Shown: positions 35,148 to 49,219, counted from the stretch's first letter. The stretch is DNA of 64,000 nt from Corynebacterium tuberculostearicum (GCF_016127015.1 NZ_CP065972.1:62001-126000), one strand, 5' to 3'. The notes: generated from the sequence alone by a model not told the origin. Numbers and translations: made by a program.

Positions 35148-35429
35148 GTGGAGTTCAGGAGGGGTAGCTTAGAGCGCTTTCACACAGATGGTAAGGCGCC
35201 AAAGTACGTGCCCCCTGAACTGCGAAGGATACTGCGTCGCAAACTCATCATGATTGACCGAGCAGCCTCTCTTGCTGATTTGAGGATTCCACCAGCGAAT
35301 CACTTAGAGAGGTTGAAAGGGCAGTGGGACGGATTTTATTCCATCCGTGTTAATGCGCAGTGGAGAGTAGTTTTTCGATGGACAGGGAAAGGAGCTGTGG
35401 ACGTTGACTTCATCGATTATCACAAATGA
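35148..35429 (+). CDS. higB: HigB-type toxin (RelE/ParE superfamily)
   Basis: A 93-residue ribosome-dependent mRNA interferase of the RelE superfamily. The HigB pattern is visible: F+RGSLERFHTDG near the start, VPPELRRILRRKLIMIDRA (basic helix), then the beta core with DLRIPPANHLERLKGQWDGFYSIRVNAQWRVVFRW and the terminal VDFIDYH. The catalytic-type residues at the C-terminal strands are kept, so it looks functional. The start is GTG directly after a -10-like CACTAT, suggesting a leaderless message. Toxin-first order is standard for higBA. Confidence 0.9.
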   Translation: MEFRRGSLERFHTDGKAPKYVPPELRRILRRKLIMIDRAASLADLRIPPANHLERLKGQWDGFYSIRVNAQWRVVFRWTGKGAVDVDFIDYHK

Positions 35430-35736
35430 GGGAGAGGAAGCCTCGGATATCGTCCCCGTTCCACACCCTGGGGAGGTCCTGCGCGAGGAGTTTCTGGAGC
35501 CGCTCGGACTTACTCAATACCGCTTAGCCAAGGATATTTTTTGCTCCAAGTCTCAAATTTCCAAGCTGGTGCGTGGGCGCATTGGGATTAGTGCGGAAAT
35601 GGCGCTCCGTCTTTCCGCCTATTTTGGCAATTCGGCAGAGTTTTGGCTGGGGCTGCAAGAAGAGTTTGATCTCTGGTGCGCGCGGCAGACCACGGATACG
35701 AGCAGCATCATCGCTTGGAATGCGCAGACGGCCTAA
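35404..35736 (+). CDS. higA: HigA-type antitoxin (XRE helix-turn-helix)
   Basis: A 110-residue HTH antitoxin. The family block is clear (HPGEVLREEFLEPLGLTQYRLAKDI, then SKSQISKLVRGRIGISAEMALRLSAYFGNSAEFWLGLQ). It would neutralise HigB and repress the operon through the dyad at 35121-35139. No ATG exists near the expected N-terminus. TTG 35404, preceded by AAAGGAG with a 9-base gap, is the best start, giving a 26-base overlap with higB and thus translational coupling. The ICS..SKSQISK recognition helix differs from most relatives, which may reflect its specific operator. Confidence 0.9.
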   Translation: MTSSIITNEGEEASDIVPVPHPGEVLREEFLEPLGLTQYRLAKDIFCSKSQISKLVRGRIGISAEMALRLSAYFGNSAEFWLGLQEEFDLWCARQTTDTSSIIAWNAQTA

Positions 35737-35807
35737 AACCAATCCGGCGTGGCGGGGCGGCCTGTAGAAACAGGGAATCGCCACTATGGGCTGTAGAATT
35801 AGCCCCC

Positions 35808-36824
35808 ATGCTGCCCAAGTCCCGCATTTTTTCCGTCCTGCTCCTAGGCCTCGGCGTCGCGCTCATCGCCGCCGGTATTGTGGCGCCGGCGTTTTTGGAT
35901 TACTCCCCGCGGCTGCCACTGAACCTGAAAAACAGTACGTGGACACTGCACGATGATTCTGCGGATTCGCAGCAGCTGTCCAAGGACGGCACCACGCCGT
36001 ATTCGGGCCCCATGACCTACCAAATCAACATGGATATCCAAGAGCCCTCGGACGAGGAGAAGGCCACCGTGCGCATCGGTGAGACCCGCATGCGCGGCGA
36101 AGGGGAGGGCCTCAATGACCTGAGCCAGGCCCAGGTATGGACCTATCCCGTGGATCGCCTAAGCGGCGAGGCGGCGGGAGAGGCATCGCTTAGCCATACG
36201 CTTGCGACCCCGTCCGACACGGTGACCGTGGACGGATACTGGCTCAAATTCCCAGCAGGCGCAGAGAAGACCAACTACCCGGTCTTTGACCCGACCCTGC
36301 GCAAGGCCGTCGATGCAGTCTTTGAAGAAGAAACCACGATGGATGGGCGCACGGTCTACCGCTATCACCAGGAAATCGAACCGACTAACGTGGCGCAGCT
36401 TTATGCGGCCGATGGCAATACCACGAGCCTGCCCAAGGAAGGCGGTGGGGAAGAGCAGGGATACCTGACCCACTCCGGTAGCCGTGACTTCTACGTGGAT
36501 CAGGAGACTGGCCTGGTGGTGGGCATGGATATGGATATCGATGATTACTACGCGGACCGCGAGGGCGTGGGCCGCGAGCGCGCTTTCGTCTTTAATGGTT
36601 CCACCTCCGATGAAGATCAACAGGAATTGCTGAAGGAAGCCAAGGAATTCCCGCGCGACCGCGTGGCGGAAATCATCCGCTGGGTGATCATCGGTGGGGG
36701 TGCGCTTCTGACGTTGCTGGGAATCATTGGTGCTCTCGGCCTATTTGGCGGTAAGAACAAGCACGCCCGCTCGCGCCATAACCGCGGACGCGTCGGCGGC
36801 AATGCGGTGCCGGCGAGCCGGTAA
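35808..36824 (+). CDS. DUF3068 (PorA-type) membrane protein
   Basis: A 338-residue envelope protein typical of Corynebacteriales. An N-terminal membrane helix (SVLLLGLGVALIAAGIVAPAF), a large extracytoplasmic domain of about 270 residues, and a C-terminal membrane helix (IIRWVIIGGGALLTLLGIIGAL) followed by a basic tail are visible. The family (DUF3068, PF11271) is named PorA-like in current databases, though a channel function is not evident from sequence. TAGAAT ends 7 bases before the ATG, so the message is probably leaderless. It separates the higBA module from rpoB. Confidence 0.82.
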   Translation: MLPKSRIFSVLLLGLGVALIAAGIVAPAFLDYSPRLPLNLKNSTWTLHDDSADSQQLSKDGTTPYSGPMTYQINMDIQEPSDEEKATVRIGETRMRGEGEGLNDLSQAQVWTYPVDRLSGEAAGEASLSHTLATPSDTVTVDGYWLKFPAGAEKTNYPVFDPTLRKAVDAVFEEETTMDGRTVYRYHQEIEPTNVAQLYAADGNTTSLPKEGGGEEQGYLTHSGSRDFYVDQETGLVVGMDMDIDDYYADREGVGRERAFVFNGSTSDEDQQELLKEAKEFPRDRVAEIIRWVIIGGGALLTLLGIIGALGLFGGKNKHARSRHNRGRVGGNAVPASR

Positions 36825-37207
36825 AAGCCCAGCTGGAAAACAAAATCGCCGCTGGGGTTGCGGTGTATTGAGATTTTAGTGGTAGGGTGCTCGGTGGTTG
36901 TCGCGCACAGTGGCGCGGCATGGACGCGTTAGCGCCGCGGCGAGCACGAGCTTGCCCCTAGCGCGGTAGCGACACGCCCCAAGAGTGGTGTGTCTTTACA
37001 TGGCAGGTCTTTTCCTATAAGCTGTTTCGTTGCGCTGGAATCTGGATCTTCGGTGCACATTTAGCCTTTCAGGCCGGTGATGGCAAAACCGACTTGACAA
37101 GGTGATTTTGTGCATTCTGAACCCAGACACTCCACAGCAGACCGAATGCTAGAATTACCAGCGGTTTTGCGGCTCGTCGGCCAGGGCGAGCAGGCAATCC
37201 GCGTGAG
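36825..37207. other. rpoB upstream region
   Basis: 383 bases without a gene. It contains a hairpin GACACGCC..GGTGTGTC near 36968-36993, TTGACA at 37094-37099, and the promoter at 37147-37155. A CCCAGC..GCTGGG stem just after the DUF3068 gene lacks a T-run. Confidence 0.5.
37147..37155 (+). promoter_or_regulatory. Probable rpoB extended -10
   Basis: TGC-TAGAAT forms an extended -10 about 53 bases before the rpoB GTG. No good -35 is present. TTGACA at 37094 may belong to a second, upstream promoter. Confidence 0.5.
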
Positions 37208-40200
37208 GTGCTGGAAGGACCCATCTTGGCAGTCTCCCGCCAGACCAAGTCAGTGGCCAATATCCCCGGAGCCCCGAAGCGATACTCGTTTGCAAAAATC
37301 AGCGAGCCTATCGCCCTGCCGGGTCTCCTTGACGTACAACTTGATTCCTTTGCTTGGCTCGTCGGCGCGCCGGAGTGGCGCGAGCGCGAGCAGGCTGAGC
37401 GCGGCGATGACGCCCGCGTGACGAGCGGCCTCGAGGACATCCTCGAAGAGCTCTCGCCGATTGAGGACTACTCGGGCAATATGTCCCTGTCCTTGTCGGA
37501 GCCGCGCTTTGAACCGGTGAAGAACACCGTGGATGAGTGCAAGGAAAAGGACATCAACTACTCCGCGCCGCTGTACGTGACCGCAGAGTTTATTAATAAC
37601 GACACCCAAGAGATTAAGTCGCAGACCGTCTTCATCGGCGATTTCCCGATCATGACGGATATGGGCACGTTCATCGTGAACGGTACCGAGCGTGTCGTCG
37701 TGTCTCAGCTAGTGCGCTCCCCGGGCGTCTACTTCGATCGCTCGATCGATAAGTCCACCGAGCGCCCGCTGCACTCCGTGAAGGTTATTCCTTCTCGCGG
37801 TGCATGGTTGGAATTCGACGTCGACAAGCGCGACACCGTTGGCGTGCGCATTGACCGCAAGCGTCGCCAGCCGGTAACCGTGCTGCTTAAGGCACTGGGC
37901 TGGAGCGAGGAGCAGATCAAGGAGCGCTTCGGCTTCTCCGAGCTCATGATGTCCACCCTGGAGTCTGACGGTGTAGCGAACACCGATGAGGCACTGCTGG
38001 AGATTTACCGCAAGCAGCGCCCAGGCGAGCAGCCCACCCGCGAGCTGGCTCAGTCCTTGCTGGATAACTCCTTCTTCCGTGCAAAGCGTTACGACCTGGC
38101 TAAGGTCGGCCGCTACAAGGTCAACCGCAAGCTGGGGCTCGGCGGCGACCACGATGGTCTGATGACCCTGACCGAGGAAGACATTGCCGTCACCCTCGAG
38201 TACCTGGTCCGCCTGCACGTAGGCGAGCGCGAGATGAAGGCACCGAACGGTGAGATGATCTCCCTGCACACGGATGACATCGACCACTTTGGTAACCGCC
38301 GCCTGCGCACCGTGGGTGAGCTCATCCAGAACCAGGTCCGCGTCGGCCTGTCCCGCATGGAGCGCGTTGTGCGCGAGCGCATGACCACCCAGGACGCGGA
38401 GTCCATCACCCCGACCTCCCTGATTAACGTGCGCCCGGTCTCTGCTGCTATCCGCGAGTTCTTCGGTACCTCGCAGCTGTCCCAGTTCATGGACCACAAC
38501 AACTCGCTGTCCGGCCTGACCCACAAGCGCCGCCTGTCCGCGCTGGGCCCAGGCGGCCTGTCTCGTGAGCGCGCCGGCATTGAGGTGCGAGACGTTCACG
38601 CTTCTCACTACGGCCGTATGTGCCCGATTGAGACCCCTGAGGGCCCGAACATTGGCCTGATTGGTGCGCTGGCTTCCTACGCCCGCGTGAATGCCTTCGG
38701 CTTCATTGAGACCCCGTACCGCAAGGTTGTGGACGGCAAGATCACCGACCAGGTGGAGTACCTCACCGCCGATGAAGAGGACCGCTTCGCTATTGCTCAG
38801 GCCGAGGTCGAGCAGGACGCAGAGGGCAACCTCACCGGCGAGCGTATTGAGGTTCGCCTGAAGGACGGCGACATCGGGCTTACCGACGCCGCCGGTGTGG
38901 ACTACGTTGACGTCTCCCCGCGCCAGATGGTTTCCGTGGGTACCGCCATGATTCCGTTCTTGGAGCACGACGATGCTAACCGTGCCCTGATGGGTGCGAA
39001 CATGCAGAAGCAGGCAGTGCCGCTGGTACGCTCCGAGGCCCCGCTGGTTGGTACCGGCATGGAGCAGCGCGCTGCGTACGACGCTGGCGACGTTGTTATC
39101 ACCCCGAAGGCCGGTGTGGTCGAAAACGTCACCGCTGATGTCATCACCATCATGGATGATGAGGGCCAGCGCGATACCTACATCCTGCGTAAGTTCGAGC
39201 GCACCAACCAGGGCACCAACTACAACCAGACCCCGCTGGTTTCCATGGGCGAGCGCGTTGAGGCCGGCCAGGTTCTGGCCGATGGCCCGGGTACCCACAA
39301 TGGTGAGATGTCCCTCGGCCGCAACCTGCTGGTTGCCTTCATGCCGTGGGAAGGCCACAACTACGAGGACGCCATCATCCTCAACCAGCGCATCGTGGAG
39401 GAGGACATCCTGACCTCCGTCCACATCGAGGAGCACGAGATCGATGCCCGCGATACCAAGCTGGGCGCCGAGGAAATTACTCGCGAGATTCCGAACGTCT
39501 CCGAGGACGTCCTGAGCGACCTGGACGAGCGCGGCATCATCCGCATCGGTGCCGACGTCCGCGCTGGTGACATCCTGGTGGGTAAGGTCACCCCGAAGGG
39601 TGAGACCGAGCTGACCCCGGAGGAGCGCCTGCTGCGCGCCATCTTCGGCGAGAAGGCCCGCGAGGTCCGCGATACCTCCATGAAGGTGCCGCACGGTGAG
39701 GTAGGCAAGGTCATTGGCGTTGCACGCTTCTCCCGCGACGATGATGACGATCTGGCCCCTGGCGTCAACGAGATGATTCGTGTCTACGTTGCCCAGAAGC
39801 GCAAGATTCAGGACGGCGATAAGATGGCCGGCCGCCACGGCAACAAGGGTGTTGTGGGCAAGATTCTGCCGCCAGAGGATATGCCGTTCATGGAAGACGG
39901 TACCCCGGTGGACATCCTGCTTAACACCCACGGTGTGCCGCGTCGTATGAACATTGGCCAGGTCCTCGAGGTTCACTTGGGCTGGCTGGCACACGCTGGC
40001 TGGAAGGTTGATACCGAGGATCCGAAGAACGCCGAGCTGCTCAAGACCCTGCCGGAAGAGCTCTATGACGTGCCTGCGGATTCCTTGACCGCGACCCCGG
40101 TCTTCGACGGTGCTACCAACCACGAGATCGAGCGCCTGCTGGCTTCTTCCCGTCCTAACCGCGACGGCGATGTGCTGGTGGATGAGCATGGCAAGGCCAC

Positions 40201-40702
40201 GCTTTTCGACGGCCGCTCGGGCGAGCCATACAAGTACCCGATCTCTGTCGGCTACATGTACATGCTCAAGCTGCACCACCTGGTCGATGAGAAGATTCAC
40301 GCCCGTTCCACTGGTCCTTACTCCATGATTACCCAGCAGCCGCTGGGTGGTAAGGCCCAGTTCGGTGGCCAGCGCTTCGGCGAGATGGAGGTGTGGGCAA
40401 TGCAGGCATACGGCGCTGCCTACACCCTGCAGGAGCTGCTGACCATCAAGTCCGATGACGTCGTCGGCCGCGTGAAGGTCTACGAAGCCATTGTTAAGGG
40501 CGACAATATTCCAGATCCGGGCATCCCTGAGTCCTTCAAGGTGTTGCTCAAGGAGCTGCAGTCCCTGTGCCTGAACGTGGAGGTTCTCTCCACCGACGGC
40601 ACGCCGATGGAGCTGTCTGGCTCTGATGACGATGACATGGATAGCCCATCGCTTGGCATTAACCTGTCCCGCGATGAGGGTTCTTCCGCTGACATCGCCT
40701 AG
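37208..40702 (+). CDS. rpoB: DNA-directed RNA polymerase subunit beta
   Basis: Full-length 1164-residue beta subunit, starting with GTG ([16 protein letters not shown]), the same N-terminus as in C. glutamicum. The rifampicin pocket reads [22 protein letters not shown] with the usual Asp, His and Ser residues, so no common resistance substitution is visible. The C-terminal acidic end ([18 protein letters not shown]) is typical for corynebacteria. It forms the catalytic core with RpoC, which follows after 107 bases. Confidence 0.98.
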   Translation: MLEGPILAVSRQTKSVANIPGAPKRYSFAKISEPIALPGLLDVQLDSFAWLVGAPEWREREQAERGDDARVTSGLEDILEELSPIEDYSGNMSLSLSEPRFEPVKNTVDECKEKDINYSAPLYVTAEFINNDTQEIKSQTVFIGDFPIMTDMGTFIVNGTERVVVSQLVRSPGVYFDRSIDKSTERPLHSVKVIPSRGAWLEFDVDKRDTVGVRIDRKRRQPVTVLLKALGWSEEQIKERFGFSELMMSTLESDGVANTDEALLEIYRKQRPGEQPTRELAQSLLDNSFFRAKRYDLAKVGRYKVNRKLGLGGDHDGLMTLTEEDIAVTLEYLVRLHVGEREMKAPNGEMISLHTDDIDHFGNRRLRTVGELIQNQVRVGLSRMERVVRERMTTQDAESITPTSLINVRPVSAAIREFFGTSQLSQFMDHNNSLSGLTHKRRLSALGPGGLSRERAGIEVRDVHASHYGRMCPIETPEGPNIGLIGALASYARVNAFGFIETPYRKVVDGKITDQVEYLTADEEDRFAIAQAEVEQDAEGNLTGERIEVRLKDGDIGLTDAAGVDYVDVSPRQMVSVGTAMIPFLEHDDANRALMGANMQKQAVPLVRSEAPLVGTGMEQRAAYDAGDVVITPKAGVVENVTADVITIMDDEGQRDTYILRKFERTNQGTNYNQTPLVSMGERVEAGQVLADGPGTHNGEMSLGRNLLVAFMPWEGHNYEDAIILNQRIVEEDILTSVHIEEHEIDARDTKLGAEEITREIPNVSEDVLSDLDERGIIRIGADVRAGDILVGKVTPKGETELTPEERLLRAIFGEKAREVRDTSMKVPHGEVGKVIGVARFSRDDDDDLAPGVNEMIRVYVAQKRKIQDGDKMAGRHGNKGVVGKILPPEDMPFMEDGTPVDILLNTHGVPRRMNIGQVLEVHLGWLAHAGWKVDTEDPKNAELLKTLPEELYDVPADSLTATPVFDGATNHEIERLLASSRPNRDGDVLVDEHGKATLFDGRSGEPYKYPISVGYMYMLKLHHLVDEKIHARSTGPYSMITQQPLGGKAQFGGQRFGEMEVWAMQAYGAAYTLQELLTIKSDDVVGRVKVYEAIVKGDNIPDPGIPESFKVLLKELQSLCLNVEVLSTDGTPMELSGSDDDDMDSPSLGINLSRDEGSSADIA

Positions 40703-40718
40703 TTAGTTTCTTGGTCCA

Positions 40719-40739
40719 CCGCGGGGAAAATCCCCGCGG
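40719..40739 (+). other. rpoB-rpoC intercistronic hairpin
   Basis: A perfect 9-bp stem CCGCGGGGA / TCCCCGCGG with an AAA loop, without a T-run. It is a likely processing or stability element in the rpoBC message. Confidence 0.5.
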
Positions 40740-40809
40740 CAGGGCATAAACGTTTCATTCATAGAAAGCCATCAATTCCTCGACAACGAGGATGAAAGGG
40801 AGACATTAC

Positions 40810-44805
<3,996 letters not shown>

Positions 44806-44840
44806 CCGAGAAGACTCAAGCGCAATATAGAGCGCGACAA

Positions 44841-44886
44841 ACACCCCGCTGTCCTGAACTAATCAGGAGGGCGGGGTGTTGTCTTA
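44841..44886 (+). terminator. Terminator after rpoC
   Basis: ACACCCCGC pairs with GCGGGGTGT and an inner CCTGA pairs with TCAGG; TTGTCTT follows. Confidence 0.9.
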
Positions 44887-45501
44887 TGCCCCCGGCCTCG
44901 GATCGCCCCAGGGCAGTTGCGCATGGCTGCGCACGTTCGTCGCTGGAAAAGATACGGGCCGGAACTCGTTATGCGCATGAACTACAAAAAGTTAAATTCC
45001 CGCAGGTCCTTTTCCCTTCGGGTTTTGTCCCCTGTGTTTAGTTCTGGAGCTGGCTAAAGCCTTCAAAAGTTTCTGGCGTCAACCTCTATGTTAAGATTAT
45101 GCTGAGAGTGTTAAGCTGTCCCTACGGTTTAGCGATTTCACTGAGCTCGGATTCTCGTGAGGTATTTTCCTTTCCTTAAAACCTATGACGTGAGGATCCA
45201 GGGAACCCCGTCGCGGAAGTAAGAGGCTGCGACGGGGTTCATTTTTGCCTGTTATGGGGGAGAGGAGGGGTAGAGAGGGGGCGTCGTCAAGCGCAGCTTT
45301 TATGCCCCGCTGTGTGAGATCGGCGGTGACAGGGGAGGATTTGCCGCTTGTGGGGAGGGTGGGGTAGCCGCAGCGGAAACTAATGTCGGGGTGTGCTGCG
45401 AAGCTTGCTAGGATGAATGCAGCTTATGGCCAGGGGTTTATGTTCCTTGTGTTATGGCGAAGGAAAATTACACAACTCACGGGTGCTTGTCCGCTCTTTA
45501 G
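44887..45501. other. Gene-free region between rpoC and the TPP riboswitch
   Basis: 615 bases with no supported protein gene. It holds the orphan terminator and possible small RNA described separately, and the promoter for the thiamine unit, which was not pinned down. Confidence 0.5.
45092..45247 (+). ncRNA. Possible small RNA ending in an orphan terminator
   Basis: GAACCCCGTCGC pairs perfectly with GCGACGGGGTTC (about 45204-45241), followed by ATTTTTG. This is a strong plus-strand terminator about 400 bases after rpoC's own terminator, with no open frame before it. TAAGAT (45092-45097) and TATGCT (45098-45103) are -10-like sequences, though no convincing -35 is seen. A short non-coding transcript of about 130 bases is the simplest reading. 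It could also catch read-through from rpoC. Confidence 0.4.
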
Positions 45502-45582
45502 AAGGGGAGCGTCGACAGGCTGAGATGCCGCCACACGCGCGGTGAACCGTAGAACCTGATCCGGGTAATGCCGGCGAGAGGG
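45502..45582 (+). promoter_or_regulatory. TPP riboswitch (THI element)
   Basis: The conserved core is intact: GGGGAGC, GACAGGCTGAGATG, ACCGTAGAACCTGATC, then CGGGTAATGCCGGCGAGAG and GGGAG. It ends 8 bases before the ATG of ykoE. The GGGAGGA close to the start suggests control of translation initiation when TPP binds. It marks the downstream operon as thiamine-related. Confidence 0.95.
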
Positions 45583-45590
45583 AGGAAATT

Positions 45591-46205
45591 ATGACTACTA
45601 ATACACGTGTGTCCGCTGCCCCGAAGCGCAGCCTGAACTGGCGCGTGGTCGATATTGTGGTGGCGTCCGTTTTGGGCGTGGCCTGCGGAGTTTTATTCCT
45701 GGTATGGAATGCAGTGGGTTATGCCTGGTTTGAAGCCATGGACGCTGTGACCCCGGGCCTGGGAGGCATTGCTACTGGCATTTGGCTTATCGGTGGTGTG
45801 CTGGGTGGCCTGATTATTCGCAAGCCGGGTGCGGCCATCTATGTTGAGGTTTTGGCCGCCACCGTGTCGGCGGTGCTGGGCTCCCAGTGGGGCATTAGCA
45901 CCCTGTACTCGGGCCTGGCGCAGGGCATTGGCGTGGAAATCATCCTGGCGATCTTCCTGTATCGCAAGTTTGGCCTGGGGGTATCCATTCTGGCTGGCAT
46001 GGCGGCGGGCTGGGGTGCCTTCATCCTGGAGCTATTTACCTCCGGCAACCTGGCTCGCTCCTTTGAGTTCAACCTCATTTACTTGGTTACCTTGAGTATC
46101 TCCGGCGCTATCTTGGCTGGTGCGCTGGGCTTCTTCCTGGTGAAGGCGCTGGCCAAGACCGGCGGCTTGGATCGCTTTGCCGCAGGCCGTGAACAGCGCG
46201 CTTAG
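45591..46205 (+). CDS. ykoE: Thiamine-precursor ECF transporter S component YkoE
   Basis: A 204-residue membrane protein with about six helices. The riboswitch directly upstream, the helix pattern, and the following two-domain ATPase and transmembrane T component identify the YkoEDC system, believed to import hydroxymethylpyrimidine or another thiamine moiety. Family-like segments are WRVVDIVVASVLGVACGVLF and the central GLGGIATGIWLIGGVLGGLIIRKPGAA. It would be repressed when TPP is plentiful. Confidence 0.9.
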   Translation: MTTNTRVSAAPKRSLNWRVVDIVVASVLGVACGVLFLVWNAVGYAWFEAMDAVTPGLGGIATGIWLIGGVLGGLIIRKPGAAIYVEVLAATVSAVLGSQWGISTLYSGLAQGIGVEIILAIFLYRKFGLGVSILAGMAAGWGAFILELFTSGNLARSFEFNLIYLVTLSISGAILAGALGFFLVKALAKTGGLDRFAAGREQRA

Positions 46206-46213
46206 GGCGTGTT

Positions 46214-47647
46214 GTGTCCGTGTCTGATTGTGCATCATTGGCGGGAAACGCCACCAAGATAACGGCCCGCGGATTCGGTTGGACCCATGCCGGGCGCAGC
46301 GAGGCGGCTCTGTCCGATATTGACGTAGTTATCGAGCCAGGGGAACGCGTGCTTTTATGCGGTGACTCCGGATCGGGCAAGTCCACCCTCCTTGCGGCGA
46401 TGGCCGGGGTGCTGGGCTCCGATGAGGAAGGAACCCGCACGGGTGAGCTTCTCTTGGAGGATTCCAGCGGCCTGGTGGAGGAGCCGGGGCACACCATCCC
46501 GGTGGGGCTGGTGCTCCAGGACCCGGATTCGCAGGTGATCTCCGCGCGCGTAGGCGATGACATTGCCTTCGGCTGCGAAAACCTGGCCTATCCGCGCGAG
46601 GAAATCTGGCGCCGCGTGACCGCCGCTAAGGAACTGGTTGGCCCATTCGTGGATCTGGATTTTCCCACCGAGCGGCTCTCCGGTGGGCAGAAGCAGCGCT
46701 TGGCGCTCGCCGGAGTCATCGCTATGGGTGCGGGCGTAGTGCTTCTCGATGAACCCACGGCCAACCTTGACCCCGCCGGCGCACGCGATGTGGTGCGCGC
46801 CGTATCCAGGCTGGTGGAAGAAACCGGCGCGACGCTCGTGGTGGTAGAACACCAGCACGCGGCGTGGGACGGCGTGCTCGACCGCGCAGTGGAGCTGGAC
46901 CGCGGACGCATCGTGGCCGATACCTCCTTCGCCGAGGTGGCCCAGCGTCGCCAGGTCTCCGGCCTGCCGCAGGCGCGACGCCTCAGTGAGGCCGAGCTTG
47001 CCCAGCGCGACGCCGCGCTGTGGAGCACTGACCTCGTCACCCGCTATGGTCCGCCGCGCACGATTGCGCTGCCGGCGGGAGCCTCCACGGTCATTACCGG
47101 GCCGAATGGTGCGGGTAAGTCCACCTGGTTGATGACCATGGCTGGGTTGCTGCCGGCAAAATCCGGTGAGATCGGGGTGGCCGATTTCGTGCGTCGCGGG
47201 GTCAAGGGGTCGCCGCTGCGCTGGAAATCGCGCGAGCTGGCGGACCGCATTGGCTTTGTCTTCCAGAACCCGGAGCACCAATTCGTCGCCCGCACGGTGG
47301 CCGAGGAACTACGGGTTGCGCCCAAGGTAATGCGCGTGGACCCGCCGGAGGAGAGGATCGCGCAGCTGGTGGAATCACTCCGGCTGGAGCATCTCTTGGG
47401 GGCCAACCCGTTTACGCTTTCAGGCGGCGAGAAGCGGCGCCTATCGGTGGCTACTGCCTTGGTGACGGCGCCGTCGGTGCTGCTCTTGGATGAGCCCACC
47501 TTTGGGCAAGACCCCCAGACCTTTGTGGAGCTGGTGCGCTTGCTGCGGCAATTGGCAGATGATGGCACCACCATCGCCTCTATTACCCATGACCCGCTAT
47601 TTATCCAGGCCTTGGGGGATCACCGAGTGGAGGTTCACGGTGCCTAA
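46214..47647 (+). CDS. ykoD: ECF transporter ATPase with two ABC domains, YkoD
   Basis: A 477-residue fusion of two ECF A-components. First half: Walker A GDSGSGKST, signature LSGGQKQRLALAG, Walker B VVLLDEP. Second half: GPNGAGKST, LSGGEKRRLSVA, VLLLDEPTFGQDP. It energises YkoE/YkoC uptake. Start is GTG (46214), with a second in-frame GTG two codons on. Its end overlaps ykoC by 8 bases. Confidence 0.93.
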   Translation: MSVSDCASLAGNATKITARGFGWTHAGRSEAALSDIDVVIEPGERVLLCGDSGSGKSTLLAAMAGVLGSDEEGTRTGELLLEDSSGLVEEPGHTIPVGLVLQDPDSQVISARVGDDIAFGCENLAYPREEIWRRVTAAKELVGPFVDLDFPTERLSGGQKQRLALAGVIAMGAGVVLLDEPTANLDPAGARDVVRAVSRLVEETGATLVVVEHQHAAWDGVLDRAVELDRGRIVADTSFAEVAQRRQVSGLPQARRLSEAELAQRDAALWSTDLVTRYGPPRTIALPAGASTVITGPNGAGKSTWLMTMAGLLPAKSGEIGVADFVRRGVKGSPLRWKSRELADRIGFVFQNPEHQFVARTVAEELRVAPKVMRVDPPEERIAQLVESLRLEHLLGANPFTLSGGEKRRLSVATALVTAPSVLLLDEPTFGQDPQTFVELVRLLRQLADDGTTIASITHDPLFIQALGDHRVEVHGA

Positions 47648-48410
47648 TCTTTTGCGCGGGGCTAACCCGCTAAGCCGCATCTTTTTGATGTTTATCTGGG
47701 TTACCCCACTATTGGCCTCCATTGACTGGGTCTCGGCTGCGGTGTCGCTGGCGTTGACGCTGACCTTCGCCCCGCTCTGCGGAGTGTCGTGGGTGCGGCT
47801 ATTTAAGGCCGGTTGGTTCCTGTTTCTCATTGCGCCGATTTCGGGCATTTCCATGCTGTTGTATGGCGAGCCTGGTGGCACGGAGTACTTCAGTTGGTGG
47901 CTGGTGCAGGTCACCGAGAATTCCCTTACCCTCGCGATAGCCATTACGCTGCGCGTCTTTGCCGTGGCGCTACCCATGGTGGTCCTAGCCCGTGATATTG
48001 ATCCGACCGAATTAGGCGATGCTCTCTCGCAGATCCTGAAGCTGCCCTCGCGCTTTGTTATTGGTGCGGTCGCCGGTGTGCGTATGATGACCCTTTTCCA
48101 ATCCGATTGGCAGTCGCTGGGTATGGCGCGCAGGGCGAGGGGGCTGACGGACGTCGGCAAGCTGCAGCATTTGCTGACCATGTCCTTTGGCCTTCTGGTA
48201 ATTGCGCTGCGCCGCGGTGGCAAGTTGGCCACGGCAATGGAGGCGCGCGGATTTGGGCGCACCCCGCCTGGAGGAGGGGCAAGGACATGGGCGCGCGAGT
48301 CGCGTCTGCATGCCCGTGATGGGTGGATTATGGCCCTAGGTACTGTCTTTGCTTTCGTACCGGTGGTAGTTTCGGTACTCACTGGGGCCTGGAGATTCTT
48401 CGGCCTATAG
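47640..48410 (+). CDS. ykoC: ECF transporter T component YkoC
   Basis: A 256-residue CbiQ/EcfT-type transmembrane protein with about five helices. The coupling motif MARRARG (ARRARGLTD near residue 165) and a second Ala-Arg-Gly element (AMEARGFGRTPPGG) that contacts the ATPase are present. GTG 47640 is the first start in frame after the overlap with ykoD. It completes the thiamine-precursor importer. Confidence 0.9.
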   Translation: MPNLLRGANPLSRIFLMFIWVTPLLASIDWVSAAVSLALTLTFAPLCGVSWVRLFKAGWFLFLIAPISGISMLLYGEPGGTEYFSWWLVQVTENSLTLAIAITLRVFAVALPMVVLARDIDPTELGDALSQILKLPSRFVIGAVAGVRMMTLFQSDWQSLGMARRARGLTDVGKLQHLLTMSFGLLVIALRRGGKLATAMEARGFGRTPPGGGARTWARESRLHARDGWIMALGTVFAFVPVVVSVLTGAWRFFGL

Positions 48411-48436
48411 ACCGCGAAAGCAGTGATTGAGCGACC

Positions 48437-48988
48437 ATGGACTTTGATAGCCAACAAGAGCGCCTTTTAGAGGACATCGTCACGCTGGCCGCAGCCAGAA
48501 AGCGTTCCTTCAAGCCAGTGACCGTGCTTATTGACGGCCCCTCTGGCGCCGGCAAAACCTGGACCTCCGCCGCACTGGCCGAGCGCACCAATTGGCGGGT
48601 AGTGCACCTCGATGAGTTTTACCCCGGCTGGCATGGCCTGGATAAGGGCTCGGATATGGTGGCCGAGCAAGTATTGCGCACCATGAACCCCGGCTACTGG
48701 CGCTGGGATTGGGAAGCAGGCGCCCCAGGGGACTGGGCCAGCTTGGACGTGCGCGATGACCTCATCGTGGAGGGCGTGGGATCGGTAACTGCCGCCAATA
48801 TTGCCGCGGCCAAGGAGCGGGGAGCAGTAGTAAGCGTGCTTATCGACGGCCCCCGGGACCAACGCCGTGAACGCGCCATCGCCCGCGAGCCCGCCTACGA
48901 GCAGTGGTTTGAAACCTGGGAAGCACAGGAAAAGGACTACCTTGCCACCAAGGCTGCTGAGGCGGACCTGGTCTGGGAATGGTCCTAG
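48437..48988 (+). CDS. P-loop nucleotide kinase-like protein
   Basis: A 183-residue P-loop protein. The Walker A GPSGAGKTW lies near residue 34, followed by WRVVHLDEFYPGW, a (d)NK/uridine-kinase-like acceptor loop, a DDLIVEGVGS strand and a lid region RDQRRERAIAREP. The substrate is not predictable. It follows ykoC by 26 bases on the same strand and may belong to the thiamine unit, but a role there is speculative. Confidence 0.75.
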   Translation: MDFDSQQERLLEDIVTLAAARKRSFKPVTVLIDGPSGAGKTWTSAALAERTNWRVVHLDEFYPGWHGLDKGSDMVAEQVLRTMNPGYWRWDWEAGAPGDWASLDVRDDLIVEGVGSVTAANIAAAKERGAVVSVLIDGPRDQRRERAIAREPAYEQWFETWEAQEKDYLATKAAEADLVWEWS

Positions 48989-49012
48989 CAGGAGGAAGCC
49001 GCCGATCGCGTT

Positions 49013-49042
49013 TTGTATAAAGCGTGGTCGGTTTGCTACTCT
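49013..49042 (+). promoter_or_regulatory. Probable rpsL promoter
   Basis: TTGTAT (49013-49018) and TACTCT (49037-49042), spacer 18, leaving a leader of about 170 bases before rpsL. Confidence 0.5.
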
Positions 49043-49219
49043 AAACTTCAGTTCACTATGCGTGCCATGACGGCGCGCGGTGAAGAGTCTGATCCTTTAC
49101 AAGGCACCGGCCTTGGAAAGAGTTCTGGACATGCGGCAGCGCCCCGGGAAAGAGCGCCCATTTTTGCATGTTTGGTTCTTTTCCTTGGTAGTGGTGCAAT
49201 TCGACAGAAAGACTGTTTA

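Noticed and set aside
37709..40300. 863-codon open frame antisense to rpoB
   Set aside because: Shadow of the strongly biased codon use of rpoB. Composition is that of a reversed gene and no promoter or start site supports it. The same applies to long antisense frames over rpoC and fusA.
37208..40702. Possible rifampicin-resistance substitutions in rpoB
   Set aside because: The rifampicin cluster has the wild-type Asp, His and Ser residues; the Asn-Ser variation seen is in keeping with corynebacterial sequences.
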